A stretch of DNA of 64,000 nt from M3007 sp044350425. GTDB lineage: Bacteria > Bacteroidota > Bacteroidia > Chitinophagales > Saprospiraceae. Positions 25,621 to 34,248 of the stretch are shown piece by piece (positions within the stretch are counted from its first letter, which is position 1; each line of letters begins with the position of its first letter). Both the position numbers and the translations under genes were made by a program. The notes below the pieces were generated by a model. That model was not told where the DNA came from, made no database searches, and worked only from the letters and a program-made list of their open reading frames with translations. The stretch spans positions 30,177-94,176 of the forward strand of contig JBILHS010000006.1 of NCBI GenBank assembly GCA_044350425.1, read 5' to 3'.

Positions 25621-26190
25621 CTAATTTGGAAACTCTAAAAACGCCGGTGGCACTTCCTCCGTCAACCAAACCCCGTTTTCAGATAGATAAAACTTATGTT
25701 TTTGCCGGGACATCTCGCCTGTACGAACCGTTAATACCACCGCTTTACCATGCCTTCCACCCACATTTTCTGCGGTCTGGCGGTCCTTACTTAGGTGTAC
25801 GTGTTGCCTACGCATAGAACGCAGCCCTTCTTTTCGAATGCTGTCAAGCGATTTTTCAGCCGTGCCGTGCCAGAGTATCTCAGGTGGCTTTTGTGGCTTA
25901 AGACCTAGATCAATGTCAATGGAATGCCCCTGACTGGCGCGGATACGCATTCCATCTTCAGAAAAGGCAAAACGCTTTTTGTTGTTGGTATCCACGACGA
26001 TCTGCAACTGTGCCCGATCAAAAAATTCGCCTTTTGCGCAGGACTTTTCCAGCAATTCGTCCACGTTTGCCCAACCCTGTTCGTCGAGTTGAAGTGCTAT
26101 TTTCTCGGGTCGGTGACGAAGAATCTGGCTCAGAAATTTGGAGATCCGTACGATGTTAGCATCCGTCATTTCATTGGAGGGTTCCTTCAT
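25621..26190 (-). CDS. kptA: RNA 2'-phosphotransferase (Tpt1/KptA family)
   Basis: A 189-residue KptA/Tpt1 enzyme, which removes a 2'-phosphate from RNA using NAD+ and makes ADP-ribose 1'',2''-cyclic phosphate. Family marks are ISKFLSQILRHRPEKI (amino winged helix, with the RHRP residues), ADLL-type ANVDELLEKS, RASQGHSIDIDLGL, LWHGTAEKSLDSIRKEGL, and RRQHVHLSKDRQTAENVGGRHG. Full length. The start codon is 11 bases from the stop of the upstream RNase Z gene, so the two RNA-processing enzymes probably share a transcript. The bacterial substrate is unknown, since tRNA splicing of the yeast kind is absent. Confidence 0.94.
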   Translation of the reverse strand: MKEPSNEMTDANIVRISKFLSQILRHRPEKIALQLDEQGWANVDELLEKSCAKGEFFDRAQLQIVVDTNNKKRFAFSEDGMRIRASQGHSIDIDLGLKPQKPPEILWHGTAEKSLDSIRKEGLRSMRRQHVHLSKDRQTAENVGGRHGKAVVLTVRTGEMSRQKHKFYLSENGVWLTEEVPPAFLEFPN

Positions 26191-26201
26191 AGTAGTTTCC
26201 T

Positions 26202-27149
26202 TTAGGATGGAGCACCGTTGGTGTGGGCAATGACCCTATCACCCCCCACTTCCCATCTGCCCCCTTCTACAGCAATTTCAGTTTTTGTAAATATTGCCCT
26301 GGCCTCTGCCAAATGCTGATCTGTATTTGCATACCGGCCCGAAATATGCCCCAGGATCAAATACTTCACCCCTGCCCTGTGTGCGATCTCCGCAGCCTGG
26401 GCCGCAGTGGAGTGGTAATACAATTCGGCTTCCTGGATGTTCTGGTTGTTGTATGTAGCTTCGTGATACAGCAGATCTACCCCACGCACGAGGTCGATCA
26501 AAGTCTCTGAAAAAGCAGTATCCGAGCAAAAAGCATAAGAAACCGGCGGCGAAGGGTCTATCGTTAACGCCGCGTTTGGCACCAATCGGCCGTCAGGCAA
26601 TTCAAAATCCCCGCCCGCTTTGATGTCCGGAATGGCGCTGAAAGGAATTTCATATTCCTCGATTTTTTCCGGACGGATGTGGCGGAGCCTGGTTTTTTCC
26701 CGGAAAAGCCAGCCCGTGGTGGGACCGCGATGGTGTAACGGGATGGTCCAGACCTCCAGGCCCGTCGTTTCAAAAATTTTGGCAGAAACCGTGGTGTCCA
26801 CTGCGTGAAATTCGATCTCATAACTCAGCCGGATCCCGCATACCCGTATGGTCGTTTCGATCAATTCCTGTAAACCCGGCGGTGAAAAAACGTGCAGGCA
26901 TTCACTGCGCTTTTTGTGGCTCCAATTCGTGATCATTCCGATCAGTCCAAATACATGATCTCCATGTAAGTGGCTGATAAAGATATGATTACAGCGATCC
27001 GTTTTTATCCGATACCGAAAGATCTGCATCTGCGTGCCCTCTCCGCAATCGATCAGAAAGGTTTGATTCTCCACCTGCAAAACCTGCGCGGTGTAGTGCC
27101 GCCCGTGAAAAGGGCCGCCGGAGGAGTTGCCTAGGATGGTGAGGTGCAT
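26202..27149 (-). CDS. rnz: Ribonuclease Z (tRNA 3' processing endonuclease)
   Basis: A 315-residue metallo-beta-lactamase fold nuclease. It has TILGNSSGGP at the start, LIDCGEGTQMQI, the zinc motif HLHGDH (60-65: ISHLHGDHVFGL), an exosite arm region (about 145-185), the later FCSDTAFSETLI and LYHEATY, and the closing LILGHISGRYAN. RNase Z cuts tRNA precursors after the discriminator base and acts as a dimer with two zinc ions. Length fits the short (bacterial) form. Start is ATG at 27149. It is the first gene of a probable rnz-kptA operon. Confidence 0.95.
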   Translation of the reverse strand: MHLTILGNSSGGPFHGRHYTAQVLQVENQTFLIDCGEGTQMQIFRYRIKTDRCNHIFISHLHGDHVFGLIGMITNWSHKKRSECLHVFSPPGLQELIETTIRVCGIRLSYEIEFHAVDTTVSAKIFETTGLEVWTIPLHHRGPTTGWLFREKTRLRHIRPEKIEEYEIPFSAIPDIKAGGDFELPDGRLVPNAALTIDPSPPVSYAFCSDTAFSETLIDLVRGVDLLYHEATYNNQNIQEAELYYHSTAAQAAEIAHRAGVKYLILGHISGRYANTDQHLAEARAIFTKTEIAVEGGRWEVGGDRVIAHTNGAPS

Positions 27150-27212
27150 GGTAAGTATTTTACAAAGTGAATAACTAAGTTATAATAGTTCTAGCAACCA
27201 TCAGCCCGGTTT

Positions 27213-27294
27213 TAGGTGCAGAGCACCGAAGCGTCTGTAGAAATTAAAAAAATCATCATCGGAGGTGCGTAGCACCGAAGCGCAATGCGCTTCC
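27213..27294. repeat. REP-like palindromic repeat, copy at the 3' side of the transposase
   Basis: Two hairpins, GGTGC-aga-GCACC (27215-27227) and GGTGC-gta-GCACC (27264-27276), are joined by GCGTCTGTAGAAA and about 25 A/T-rich bases. A third small hairpin GAAGCGC-aat-GCGCTTC (27278-27294) ends six bases before the transposase stop codon. Confidence 0.75.
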
Positions 27295-27300
27295 CAATCT

Positions 27301-27762
27301 TTAATCAAAGAAATCAAACAGGTATTTTTCATCGAATTCCACCTCAAACTTACGCAACATCTCAAGATACTCTTCCCGAAAGGTTTTCTTGGAATGGTGT
27401 AATTCTTGAGTCTCAATATATCTGGCAACATCAGGAATTTGAGAACGGCTGTATGAAAATGCCCCGTAACCCTTCTGCCACGCAAATTGGAATTTGGAAA
27501 ATTTGTTTTCTTTGACAAAACGGTTGGAAGATGTTTTGATTTCTTCTACAAGGTCTGGAATTAATTGCACAGGTTTATAACCGATGAACAAGTGGATGTG
27601 GTCAGGCATGGAATTGATAGCCAGCATTTTATGCCCATTGCCCTGAACAATCCCAGTGATGTAACCATGAAGCCGTTCTTTCCATTCTTTTTGAATGAGG
27701 GCATCGCGATTTTTTACTGCAAAAACGATTTAGATGTAGATTTGGGTAAAGGTATTGGCCAT
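27301..27762 (-). pseudogene. REP-associated tyrosine transposase (IS200/IS605-like Y1) with an in-frame stop
   Basis: Read from ATG 27762, the gene encodes 153 codons: MANTFTQIYI, then a TAA at 27732-27730, then IVFAVKNRDALIQKEWKERL and so on. Relatives have Gln at this point (TQIxIQxVFAVK), so one C-to-T change explains the stop. The rest is intact: the HUH motif MPDHIHLF (His55, His57), WQKGYGAFSYSRSQ, and the helix with the likely nucleophile Tyr115 (VARYIETQELHH). RAYT proteins nick and move REP-type palindromes. Inverted copies of such palindromes flank the gene at 27213-27294 and 27779-27841. Restart at an internal ATG (codon 46) would lose the first strands of the fold. Confidence 0.85.
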
Positions 27763-27778
27763 GGCGTGTGTTGGTTCG

Positions 27779-27841
27779 GTGCTACGCACCTGGATTTTCA
27801 TTATTGGTTATGTATCTACAGACGTTGCGCCGCTATGCGGC
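27779..27841. repeat. REP-like palindromic repeat, copy at the 5' side of the transposase
   Basis: GGTGC-tac-GCACC (27779-27791) is followed by about 25 A/T-rich bases, TCTACAGACGTT (27815-27826) and GCGCCGCTATGCGGC. Read on the minus strand it has the same order as the copy at 27213, so the two copies are inverted about the transposase. Confidence 0.7.
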
Positions 27842-27988
27842 TATTGCATCTTCATTACAAATATCTGGGTTCTTTGTTAGAAAAGCAATAGCCTTCCGTA
27901 AATACTACACAGTGATCCAGTATGCAAAAAAATATACCTTGACTATCGGTATATTATAAAAAATGCAATTCAGGATGCCATCCAAAGT

Positions 27989-28036
27989 GCATTGCGGCGA
28001 AACGTCTGTAGCAATCCAGACAAGCCGCATAACGCC
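27989..28036. repeat. Partial copy of the REP-like repeat
   Basis: GCATTGCGGCG, then AACGTCTGTAG (28001-28011), then AAGCCGCATAACGC. The AACGTCTGTAG word is the conserved linker of the family; the GGTGC hairpin is lacking. It lies just downstream of dnaG. Confidence 0.55.
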
Positions 28037-28052
28037 AACCTAAAGCGCCATG

Positions 28053-30092
28053 CTACTTCACCAAAACCACCGTCCCCGCCCGCAACGCAATCTCATTCCG
28101 CGTCTCATTCAACTTTTGCTGGATCCTCATGAATCGCATCATGGCTTCATGGTCGCCGGATTTGGAAGCCGTTTGCACCCGGGCAAGGTTCAGCGTACAC
28201 ATTTTTTGTACTTTCTGAAGCTTGAACCGATCCAGCGACTGCCGCATATCCAGCATAAAATTGCGCTCCGGCAGCGGCTGGTTTTGCAAAGGATAATTCC
28301 ACATGGCTTCCCAGTTGGGTGAAAACTCCCAGGGCTCGGCCAGCAGATCGATCGCCAGATTAGCAACCTCCCCCGACTCATGCTGAATGAAATAATGCTG
28401 ATCAAAGACCTTCCCGGTTTTAAGCATAGCGTGGCATTCTGTGGCGATCTTCCCATATAGTTGATTGTCAAAATCACCCAGCGACTCTTCAATATCCGTC
28501 AGCAAATACGCCCCCACCGTAATGTTTTCATCCGGCAATATATGCTGTCCATACAGAATGAGCAAGCGAACAATGTCGCGCTCCTGAAATTCCGCGCCGC
28601 CTTTTCGCTCCGCTGTGGGCGCATTGGATCGGGAAGTTTCCCAATCCGGCGGCATTTCTCCGGCCTCGCTGGGGGGAAAATATCCACCCATGTCCGCCGG
28701 GAAAAACTCATCTCCACCCCACATCGGCGGGGCCGCTGGTGGCACATCCGAAGCTGCTCCGGGCTGTCTGGCAGCTTTGTCTTCCCGTTTTTTTAAAATA
28801 TTGGTAATCAGCTTATTGGCCTCGCTGTACAAGGCTTGTTCGGGCACCTCCAGCAAACTCGAACATTCCCGAAGATACACGCTACGCTTGATCGTGTCGG
28901 GGATTTTTGCGATACTGCTCACAATGTCTTTCACCAGCCCAGCCCGTTTGATCGGGTCACCTTTGGTTTCTTCCAACAGCAGATCGGTCTTGAAAAAGAT
29001 GAAGTCCTTGGCGTTCTCGGTGGTAAATTTCGTAAATTGCTCTCCGCCAAATTCCTGCACATAGGAGTCCGGATCGTGGCCATCGGGAAGCAGACAGATC
29101 TTCACATTCAGATCCTGCTCCAGCGCCAGGTCAAGTCCGCGCAAAGCAGCTTTGATGCCCGCCGGGTCGCCGTCATAAAGGATTTTCAGATTGGCCGTAT
29201 TGCGCCGAATGAGCTGCAACTGTCCCTCAGTAAGTGAGGTTCCACTCGAAGCTACCACATTTTCAATACCCGCCTGATACAAGGAGATCACATCCATGTA
29301 CCCTTCTACGAGCAGACATTCATCTTTTTGGCGAATGGCTTTTTTAGCCTGAAAAGCCCCGTAAAGAATCTTATTTTTGACGTAGATCTCTGTTTCCGGG
29401 CTGTTGATATACTTTGGAACGGTCTTTTCAGACGACATCGTTCTGCCCGCAAAAGCAGCCACTTTGCCTGACATATTGTGGATGGCAAACATGACCCGGG
29501 CACGGAAAAAATCGCGGGATCCGTCATGGCTGCAAAGCCCCACTTTTTTGAGCAACTCTACATTATGCCCGGCGGTTTTGGCCTTTCGAAGCAACAGATC
29601 GCGCTCATCCGGCGCGTAGCCGAGCCCAAAAGCCCGGATGGTTTCTTCCCGCAAACCGCGTTTTCGGAAATAGGAAAGGGCGACTGACTTTCCTTCGTCA
29701 GTTTCAAAGAGTTGTTTTTGAAAATGCTGAAGCCCGAAATCATTGACAATATAAAGCGAATCAGCCAGCTGTGCTTCTGCCATTTGCTCCGGCGAGCGCT
29801 CGATCTCCTGGATCTCTATGTTGTATTTCCGGGCCAGCCATTTCAAGGCTTCGGGGTAGGTCAGATTCTCATGTTCCTTCAAAAAAGTGATCGCATCTCC
29901 TGCTTTACCGCAGCCAAAGCACTTGAAGATGTTTCGCGTCGGATTGACATTGAAGGATGGCGTACGCTCTCCGTGAAACGGACATAGCCCGATCAGGTTG
30001 ACCCCGCGACGCTTGAGCGTCACAAAATCTTCCACAACGTCTTCGATTCGTGTGGCGTCGAGGATCTCCTGAACTTGCTTTGGAGGTATCAT
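28053..30092 (-). CDS. dnaG: DNA primase
   Basis: A 679-residue primase that makes RNA primers at the replication fork. The CHC2 zinc finger has Cys37, His40, Cys58 and Cys61 (LCPFHGERTPSF ... FKCFGCGKAGD). The RNA polymerase core (about 110-425) contains the Toprim part with LLVEGYMDVISLYQAG and LKILYDGDPAGIKAALRG. The carboxyl third (about 440-679) is the helicase-interacting part, with a Pro/Gly-rich linker (about 435-480). ATG 30092 (MIPPKQVQEI) is chosen over an in-frame TTG at 30101, because that TTG lies inside a perfect -7 box. The transcript is probably leaderless. Confidence 0.95.
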   Translation of the reverse strand: MIPPKQVQEILDATRIEDVVEDFVTLKRRGVNLIGLCPFHGERTPSFNVNPTRNIFKCFGCGKAGDAITFLKEHENLTYPEALKWLARKYNIEIQEIERSPEQMAEAQLADSLYIVNDFGLQHFQKQLFETDEGKSVALSYFRKRGLREETIRAFGLGYAPDERDLLLRKAKTAGHNVELLKKVGLCSHDGSRDFFRARVMFAIHNMSGKVAAFAGRTMSSEKTVPKYINSPETEIYVKNKILYGAFQAKKAIRQKDECLLVEGYMDVISLYQAGIENVVASSGTSLTEGQLQLIRRNTANLKILYDGDPAGIKAALRGLDLALEQDLNVKICLLPDGHDPDSYVQEFGGEQFTKFTTENAKDFIFFKTDLLLEETKGDPIKRAGLVKDIVSSIAKIPDTIKRSVYLRECSSLLEVPEQALYSEANKLITNILKKREDKAARQPGAASDVPPAAPPMWGGDEFFPADMGGYFPPSEAGEMPPDWETSRSNAPTAERKGGAEFQERDIVRLLILYGQHILPDENITVGAYLLTDIEESLGDFDNQLYGKIATECHAMLKTGKVFDQHYFIQHESGEVANLAIDLLAEPWEFSPNWEAMWNYPLQNQPLPERNFMLDMRQSLDRFKLQKVQKMCTLNLARVQTASKSGDHEAMMRFMRIQQKLNETRNEIALRAGTVVLVK

Positions 30093-30098
30093 TTGGAG

Positions 30099-30106
30099 CA
30101 AAAGTA
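30099..30106 (-). promoter_or_regulatory. -7 box of dnaG, adjacent to the start codon
   Basis: TACTTTTG on the minus strand (30106-30099) fits TAnnTTTG and ends six bases before ATG 30092. Transcription would start at about 30095, leaving a leader of roughly three bases. Confidence 0.55.
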
Positions 30107-30129
30107 AGGAAAAAGTGGGGTTTAGTCTG

Positions 30130-30170
30130 TGGTAGACCTCGAAGGTTTTGAAAACCTCCGAGGTCTACCA
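30130..30170. repeat. Palindrome with the CCTCGGAGGTTTT core
   Basis: TGGTAGACCTCGAAGGTTTT pairs with AAAACCTCCGAGGTCTACCA with one mismatch. The central half matches the cores at 3434-3516 and 3562-3641; the outer TGGTAGA/TCTACCA is specific to this copy. Confidence 0.85.
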
Positions 30171-30348
30171 GCTTTGTCACTTAAGCCGCAGAGCGGCCTA
30201 ACGTCGGTAGAAATAATCAACAAACAGTCGAGAAGGTGCAGCGCACCGGAACATTTCGCCAGGAGTTACGGTGCGCTGCACCTCCGAACCGCTGCTATTA
30301 TCCAATTTCTACCGACGTTAGGCCGCTCTGCGGCTAAAGTGACAAAGC
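30171..30348. repeat. 178-base nested inverted repeat (MITE-like)
   Basis: Outer arms 30171-30214 and 30305-30348 are complementary over 44 bases with one mismatch (CACTTAAGCC against CACTTTAGCC). They begin with GCTTTGTCACTT and end with AACGTCGGTAGAAAT. Inside is a second inverted pair, AGGTGCAGCGCACCG (30234-30248) and CGGTGCGCTGCACCT (30269-30283), each half also being a GGTGC..GCACC hairpin. This joins the linker word of the REP-like family with the GCCGCAGAG palindrome at 41664-41713. Confidence 0.85.
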
Positions 30349-30408
30349 CAGGTTAAGATTGACACGACATTTAGACTTTGAAGCCCGCCGGCGAAAAGCT
30401 ACCATACT

Positions 30409-32742
30409 TTATCGGAGCAAGGTCACATCCCCTTCATAAGGAAGCATCACCCCATCCACAAACAGAATTTCAGCGCGCCAAACATAAACCCCCGATGGAA
30501 GCAGATCACCCTTATAAGTGCCATCCCAACCTTCCCGTTCATCATTCGCAGCGCCAATACTCCGGAACACCAGCTCGCCCCAACGGGAAAAGACCTCCAG
30601 TTTTACCTCCAGTACTTCTGGTCCGCCGTAAACAGTAAAACGATCATTCTCTCCATCGTCATTCGGACTAAAAACATTCGGAACATACACATCGCGCACC
30701 TTTTGAACCAGGATCGTAAGGCTGTCTGTATCGGTGCAGCCTCCCGGCGCCTCGGCGGTGAGGGTATAAGTAGTAGTCTCAAAGGGGGTGGCGATTGGCT
30801 GCGGACAATCATAGCAGGAAAGCCCTGGTTTCAACAGCCAGAAAAAAGAGTCCAGCGGAGTATCCTGCAAGAGCAGGATCTGTACACTTTCGGCAAGATT
30901 GACGCTTAGGTCCTGCCCAAGTTCAATATTCGGAATGAGTGGGGCTATCAGCGTGGCAGAGGCTGTTGATATACAGCCGTTTGTATCTTTTACGGTAAAC
31001 GTGTAATTACCCGGTGGCAGATTTTTGAAATCCGTGGTTGTGCCAAAATCATTCCCGGAAAGTGCAAACTGGTAGGGCACTATACCGCCCATCGTACTGA
31101 TCATGTGTACTTCACCCGTATTAATGCCCTGACAACCAGGATCTTGAAATTGCACTTCCATGCGCAATTCGGGAGGTTCAAACAATTCGATGCTCTGAAC
31201 CGTAACACAGCCCATAGCATCTGTAGCCGTACAGGTATAAACTCCTGCAGCTAAATTTTGAATGTTACCAAGGCTGGCCCCATTGCTCCAGGCAAAAGTA
31301 TAAGGTGAAATACCTCCCGAAAGTAACCCTTGAATGTACCCGTCTTCGGCGCCTGAACAAGAAATACTTACACCGTTAAAATCTGGGCTTAAAACAGAAA
31401 ATGAAAGCAAAGTTGGCTCCGACACGTCCTGGAAGAAGGCGACATCATTCCCAAAATTGTCTTTCACCAGGATAGAATAGGAACCAGCAGGCAGATCAGG
31501 GATCTCTTGCAGGGTATTCAAGGCAACGATGGCGCCCGACCCGGACGGACCGCTACCTCCAAGACGCTCCCAGGTGTAATTTAAGGGTGGAGTGCCATTG
31601 GCTACCGAAAACTGTAAAGAGCCGCTGGATTCGCCCATGCAAACCACTGGATTCGCCGTGACCTGGCCTTGAATTTCACACTGAATGATCTGAAGGGAGA
31701 GGTTCACCAGGCTGTCGCAGCCCCCGCCGATGGAAAGCAATTGCTCCTGAAATTGACCCGTTTGCGTGTATGGATTTCCACCTACAAATATCGTGTCGCC
31801 ATCACACAGTAAAACATTCAGGTTGGTGGTTACCGTTTGGAGCGCTTCGATCGAGATGCGTACGATGCTGTCACAGCCTTCTGAACTGCTGTAATGAAAT
31901 TCATAATTGCCTGCATCGCAAATCATGGTGTCTCCATATTCATAACATTCATTGGCGCAGATTCTAGCATCGATCTGGGTGATTGGTATGCCATGCACAT
32001 AAATATCCCGGCATGCCGGAAATGCTGTGTCGCAGGTATTGGAGGCTGTTACGCAGAGTTGATTGAGACCAGGCGTGAGGAAATTTAAGGCCACCGTTGT
32101 ATCTGTTTCGGAGGCGTAAGGAAGTCCGTTGAGCGTCCAGTAAAAGTGCGCTGCACCTGGAGGCAGGCTAACGGTATAGTCATTTGAAGTGCTGGCACAA
32201 ACTTTTTCAGGCCCACCGATACTTCCTGAATTTTCAAGTGGCATTACCAGCGTAGTTCCATTCACCACCTTGATCGTGTAATTGCACACATCATCTCCAT
32301 TGCCGTCCATGACAAAATAATAGTATTGTCCAATGGTGAGTGGAACGGTATTGGTGAAATTTTGCGTCGTGTTGGGTGGAATATCACCGTCACAATTGGA
32401 CACTAATTGGAAGGTCTGACAATCCAGACTTTTATAAATACCGACCTCCAGCCCGAAACCATTCTGGCAATTGAAAACGCTTACCGAAAGGGTCAGATTC
32501 GTGCTGCCTGCAATAAAGCCGATCCATTGCATGTGGTGTACCGTTCCGGTGCAAAAACCGGGCGGAGCCTGCCCCGTTATGCCATCCAGATTTACGCCCG
32601 TAAAGCCATTAATATCACAGATGATACAGGCGTCAACGCACAAGGGCATCATTGCCGCATTGGATCCACAGGGCTCCGGCTGTGCGAAAAGGGTATTGAA
32701 AAGAAATAGGGAAAGAGCGACTAGCGCGGTGCAGTTTTTCAT
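30409..32742 (-). CDS. Secreted SprB-repeat protein with type B (gliding motility-type) T9SS sorting domain
   Basis: A 777-residue secreted protein. It has a signal peptide (1-20, ending LFAQ), a Cys-rich amino domain (about 25-165) like those of Bacteroidota adhesins, a PKD-like region (about 170-255), Cys-paired segments (about 255-360), three SprB-type repeats (about 365-600; for example GGISPYTFAWSNGA..IQNLAAGVYTCTATD), and a carboxyl domain (about 685-777) with VYVPNVFSPNDDGENDRF ... VFSRWGELVF ... WDGTYKGDLLPSGVYVW. This last domain is the CHU_C/GldC-type signal for T9SS type B export. Surface adhesion is likely; the ligand is unknown. Confidence 0.9.
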   Translation of the reverse strand: MKNCTALVALSLFLFNTLFAQPEPCGSNAAMMPLCVDACIICDINGFTGVNLDGITGQAPPGFCTGTVHHMQWIGFIAGSTNLTLSVSVFNCQNGFGLEVGIYKSLDCQTFQLVSNCDGDIPPNTTQNFTNTVPLTIGQYYYFVMDGNGDDVCNYTIKVVNGTTLVMPLENSGSIGGPEKVCASTSNDYTVSLPPGAAHFYWTLNGLPYASETDTTVALNFLTPGLNQLCVTASNTCDTAFPACRDIYVHGIPITQIDARICANECYEYGDTMICDAGNYEFHYSSSEGCDSIVRISIEALQTVTTNLNVLLCDGDTIFVGGNPYTQTGQFQEQLLSIGGGCDSLVNLSLQIIQCEIQGQVTANPVVCMGESSGSLQFSVANGTPPLNYTWERLGGSGPSGSGAIVALNTLQEIPDLPAGSYSILVKDNFGNDVAFFQDVSEPTLLSFSVLSPDFNGVSISCSGAEDGYIQGLLSGGISPYTFAWSNGASLGNIQNLAAGVYTCTATDAMGCVTVQSIELFEPPELRMEVQFQDPGCQGINTGEVHMISTMGGIVPYQFALSGNDFGTTTDFKNLPPGNYTFTVKDTNGCISTASATLIAPLIPNIELGQDLSVNLAESVQILLLQDTPLDSFFWLLKPGLSCYDCPQPIATPFETTTYTLTAEAPGGCTDTDSLTILVQKVRDVYVPNVFSPNDDGENDRFTVYGGPEVLEVKLEVFSRWGELVFRSIGAANDEREGWDGTYKGDLLPSGVYVWRAEILFVDGVMLPYEGDVTLLR

Positions 32743-32816
32743 CGTATTTCGACTTGATATCTGGTATCAAAGGTAAAGTACGGTGAAAAACTGCAAAGCG
32801 TTGCGTGGGGAATGTA

Positions 32817-34145
32817 TTACCCTTTATAAAAGGTCCATTTCCACATCTCCTTCATGGTCACTTTTTTGCCATACATCAGAATGCCTACCCGATAGATCCG
32901 CCCGGCAAGCCAGACAAAAAATACCGCCGATGCGATCACCAGGGTCAAAGAAAGCGCCACTTGCCACCAGGGCGGATTGAAGGCTAGTCTGAACGGCATA
33001 ACAACCGGGGAGAACAGCGGAAAAATAGATGAAAATACCATCAAGCTACTATCCGGATTGCGCCAACCAGCCATAGAGACGATGTAAAATGCAAGAATCA
33101 GTGGAATGGTAGCCGGCAAGGTCAACGATTGTCCTTCGCCCATATCATCCCCCATGGCGGAGCCAATGGCTGCGAACATGGAAGAATAGATGAAGTATCC
33201 GCCCAGGAAGTAGATGATAAAGGACCCTATCAAAAGTGGCCAGTTCTGTTTGCTGAGCTCAGCCATGATGCGCATACCCGTATCCTGCATCAATTCAGGA
33301 TCCATGGCGGCTTCCCCGCCCGCTGTCATCGGCGCTTGCATCTGTGAAGTGTCAAAACCCATGACCAGCGGCACAATGAAAGAAACCGCTCCGCTCAGAA
33401 CTACCCAGGCTACCACCTGTGTCAGGCCAACCAGTCCGGCGCCAATGATTTTACCCATCATCAGATCAAAAGGCCGCACTGAAGACATCATCACTTCTAC
33501 GATCCTGCTGGTTTTTTCTTCCATCACAGATTTCATGACCATTTGCCCGTACATCAACACCATAAAGAACAGCAAAAACGTCATGATACCACCAACCGCA
33601 AGCCCCACACCCGCAGTATATTTACTTTGATCATCTTCCTGATCGCTGTTGATGCCTTCCGGATCAATGGAAACATCAGAATCCAGGAGTTTTAGTTGCG
33701 CGGCGTCCAGATGGAGCGAGTCCATCTTAAAAGCTCTGATCCTCTCTGAGATCCTTTTTTCGATCTGGCTGCTTTTTTCAGGCGCGAGTTTTTCATCCGA
33801 ATAGTAAAAGATCGTGTGATCTTTCTGTTGGAAATTGCCCAGGATTGGAATCCGAAGCACCCCATCCAATTGCTTGGCAGTCACCTCAGTCTTCAGTTGC
33901 TCCAAGGTTTTATTTCCGGAGGGAATGAATCGAACTCCTTTTTCGTCGGGGAGTGGATTCACCATTTTGGCTTCGTCGATCACGGCGACTTTGATCTCAT
34001 CACCGCCCTGATAGCTGGACAAGCCAATGATCACGAGCATGTACACGAGCAGGCCTACCGGTGCGAGCAACGTACCGATGATGAATGATTTTTTGCGCAC
34101 GCGGGTCAGGTATTCGCGGCTTATGATTAAGGAAAGTTTGGACAT
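32817..34145 (-). CDS. ABC-2 type transporter permease (NatB-like)
   Basis: A 442-residue permease with an amino membrane anchor (about 18-43), a large extracytoplasmic domain (about 45-180) and five or six carboxyl membrane segments (about 185-425). MEEKTSRIVEVMMSSVRPFDLMMGKIIGAGLVGLTQ is the usual NatB/YhaP signature. It works with the ATPase encoded just upstream to export an unknown substrate; NatAB relatives move Na+ or act in stress response. The two genes are 103 bases apart, with a word repeat in between. The opening MSKLSLIISREYLTRVRKKSFI is typical of this subgroup in Bacteroidota. Confidence 0.88.
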   Translation of the reverse strand: MSKLSLIISREYLTRVRKKSFIIGTLLAPVGLLVYMLVIIGLSSYQGGDEIKVAVIDEAKMVNPLPDEKGVRFIPSGNKTLEQLKTEVTAKQLDGVLRIPILGNFQQKDHTIFYYSDEKLAPEKSSQIEKRISERIRAFKMDSLHLDAAQLKLLDSDVSIDPEGINSDQEDDQSKYTAGVGLAVGGIMTFLLFFMVLMYGQMVMKSVMEEKTSRIVEVMMSSVRPFDLMMGKIIGAGLVGLTQVVAWVVLSGAVSFIVPLVMGFDTSQMQAPMTAGGEAAMDPELMQDTGMRIMAELSKQNWPLLIGSFIIYFLGGYFIYSSMFAAIGSAMGDDMGEGQSLTLPATIPLILAFYIVSMAGWRNPDSSLMVFSSIFPLFSPVVMPFRLAFNPPWWQVALSLTLVIASAVFFVWLAGRIYRVGILMYGKKVTMKEMWKWTFYKG

Positions 34146-34149
34146 ATCT

Positions 34150-34216
34150 AGTTGAAAGTTGTCAGGTTTAAAGTTGCAAGTCTATAGTTGCAAGTTTAAA
34201 GTAGCGAGTCTATAGA
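34150..34216. repeat. Word repeat (AGTTGCAAGT / AGTCTATAG) between the two ABC genes
   Basis: AGTTGCAAG and AGTCTATAG words are each repeated two or three times with small changes, in direct orientation, in the gap between the ATPase and permease genes. A related AGTTGCAAGTTTTG repeat occurs at 41606-41641. Confidence 0.65.
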
Positions 34217-34248
34217 TTTGCGTTCAGAAGGCCTGGGAAGGAAAATTC

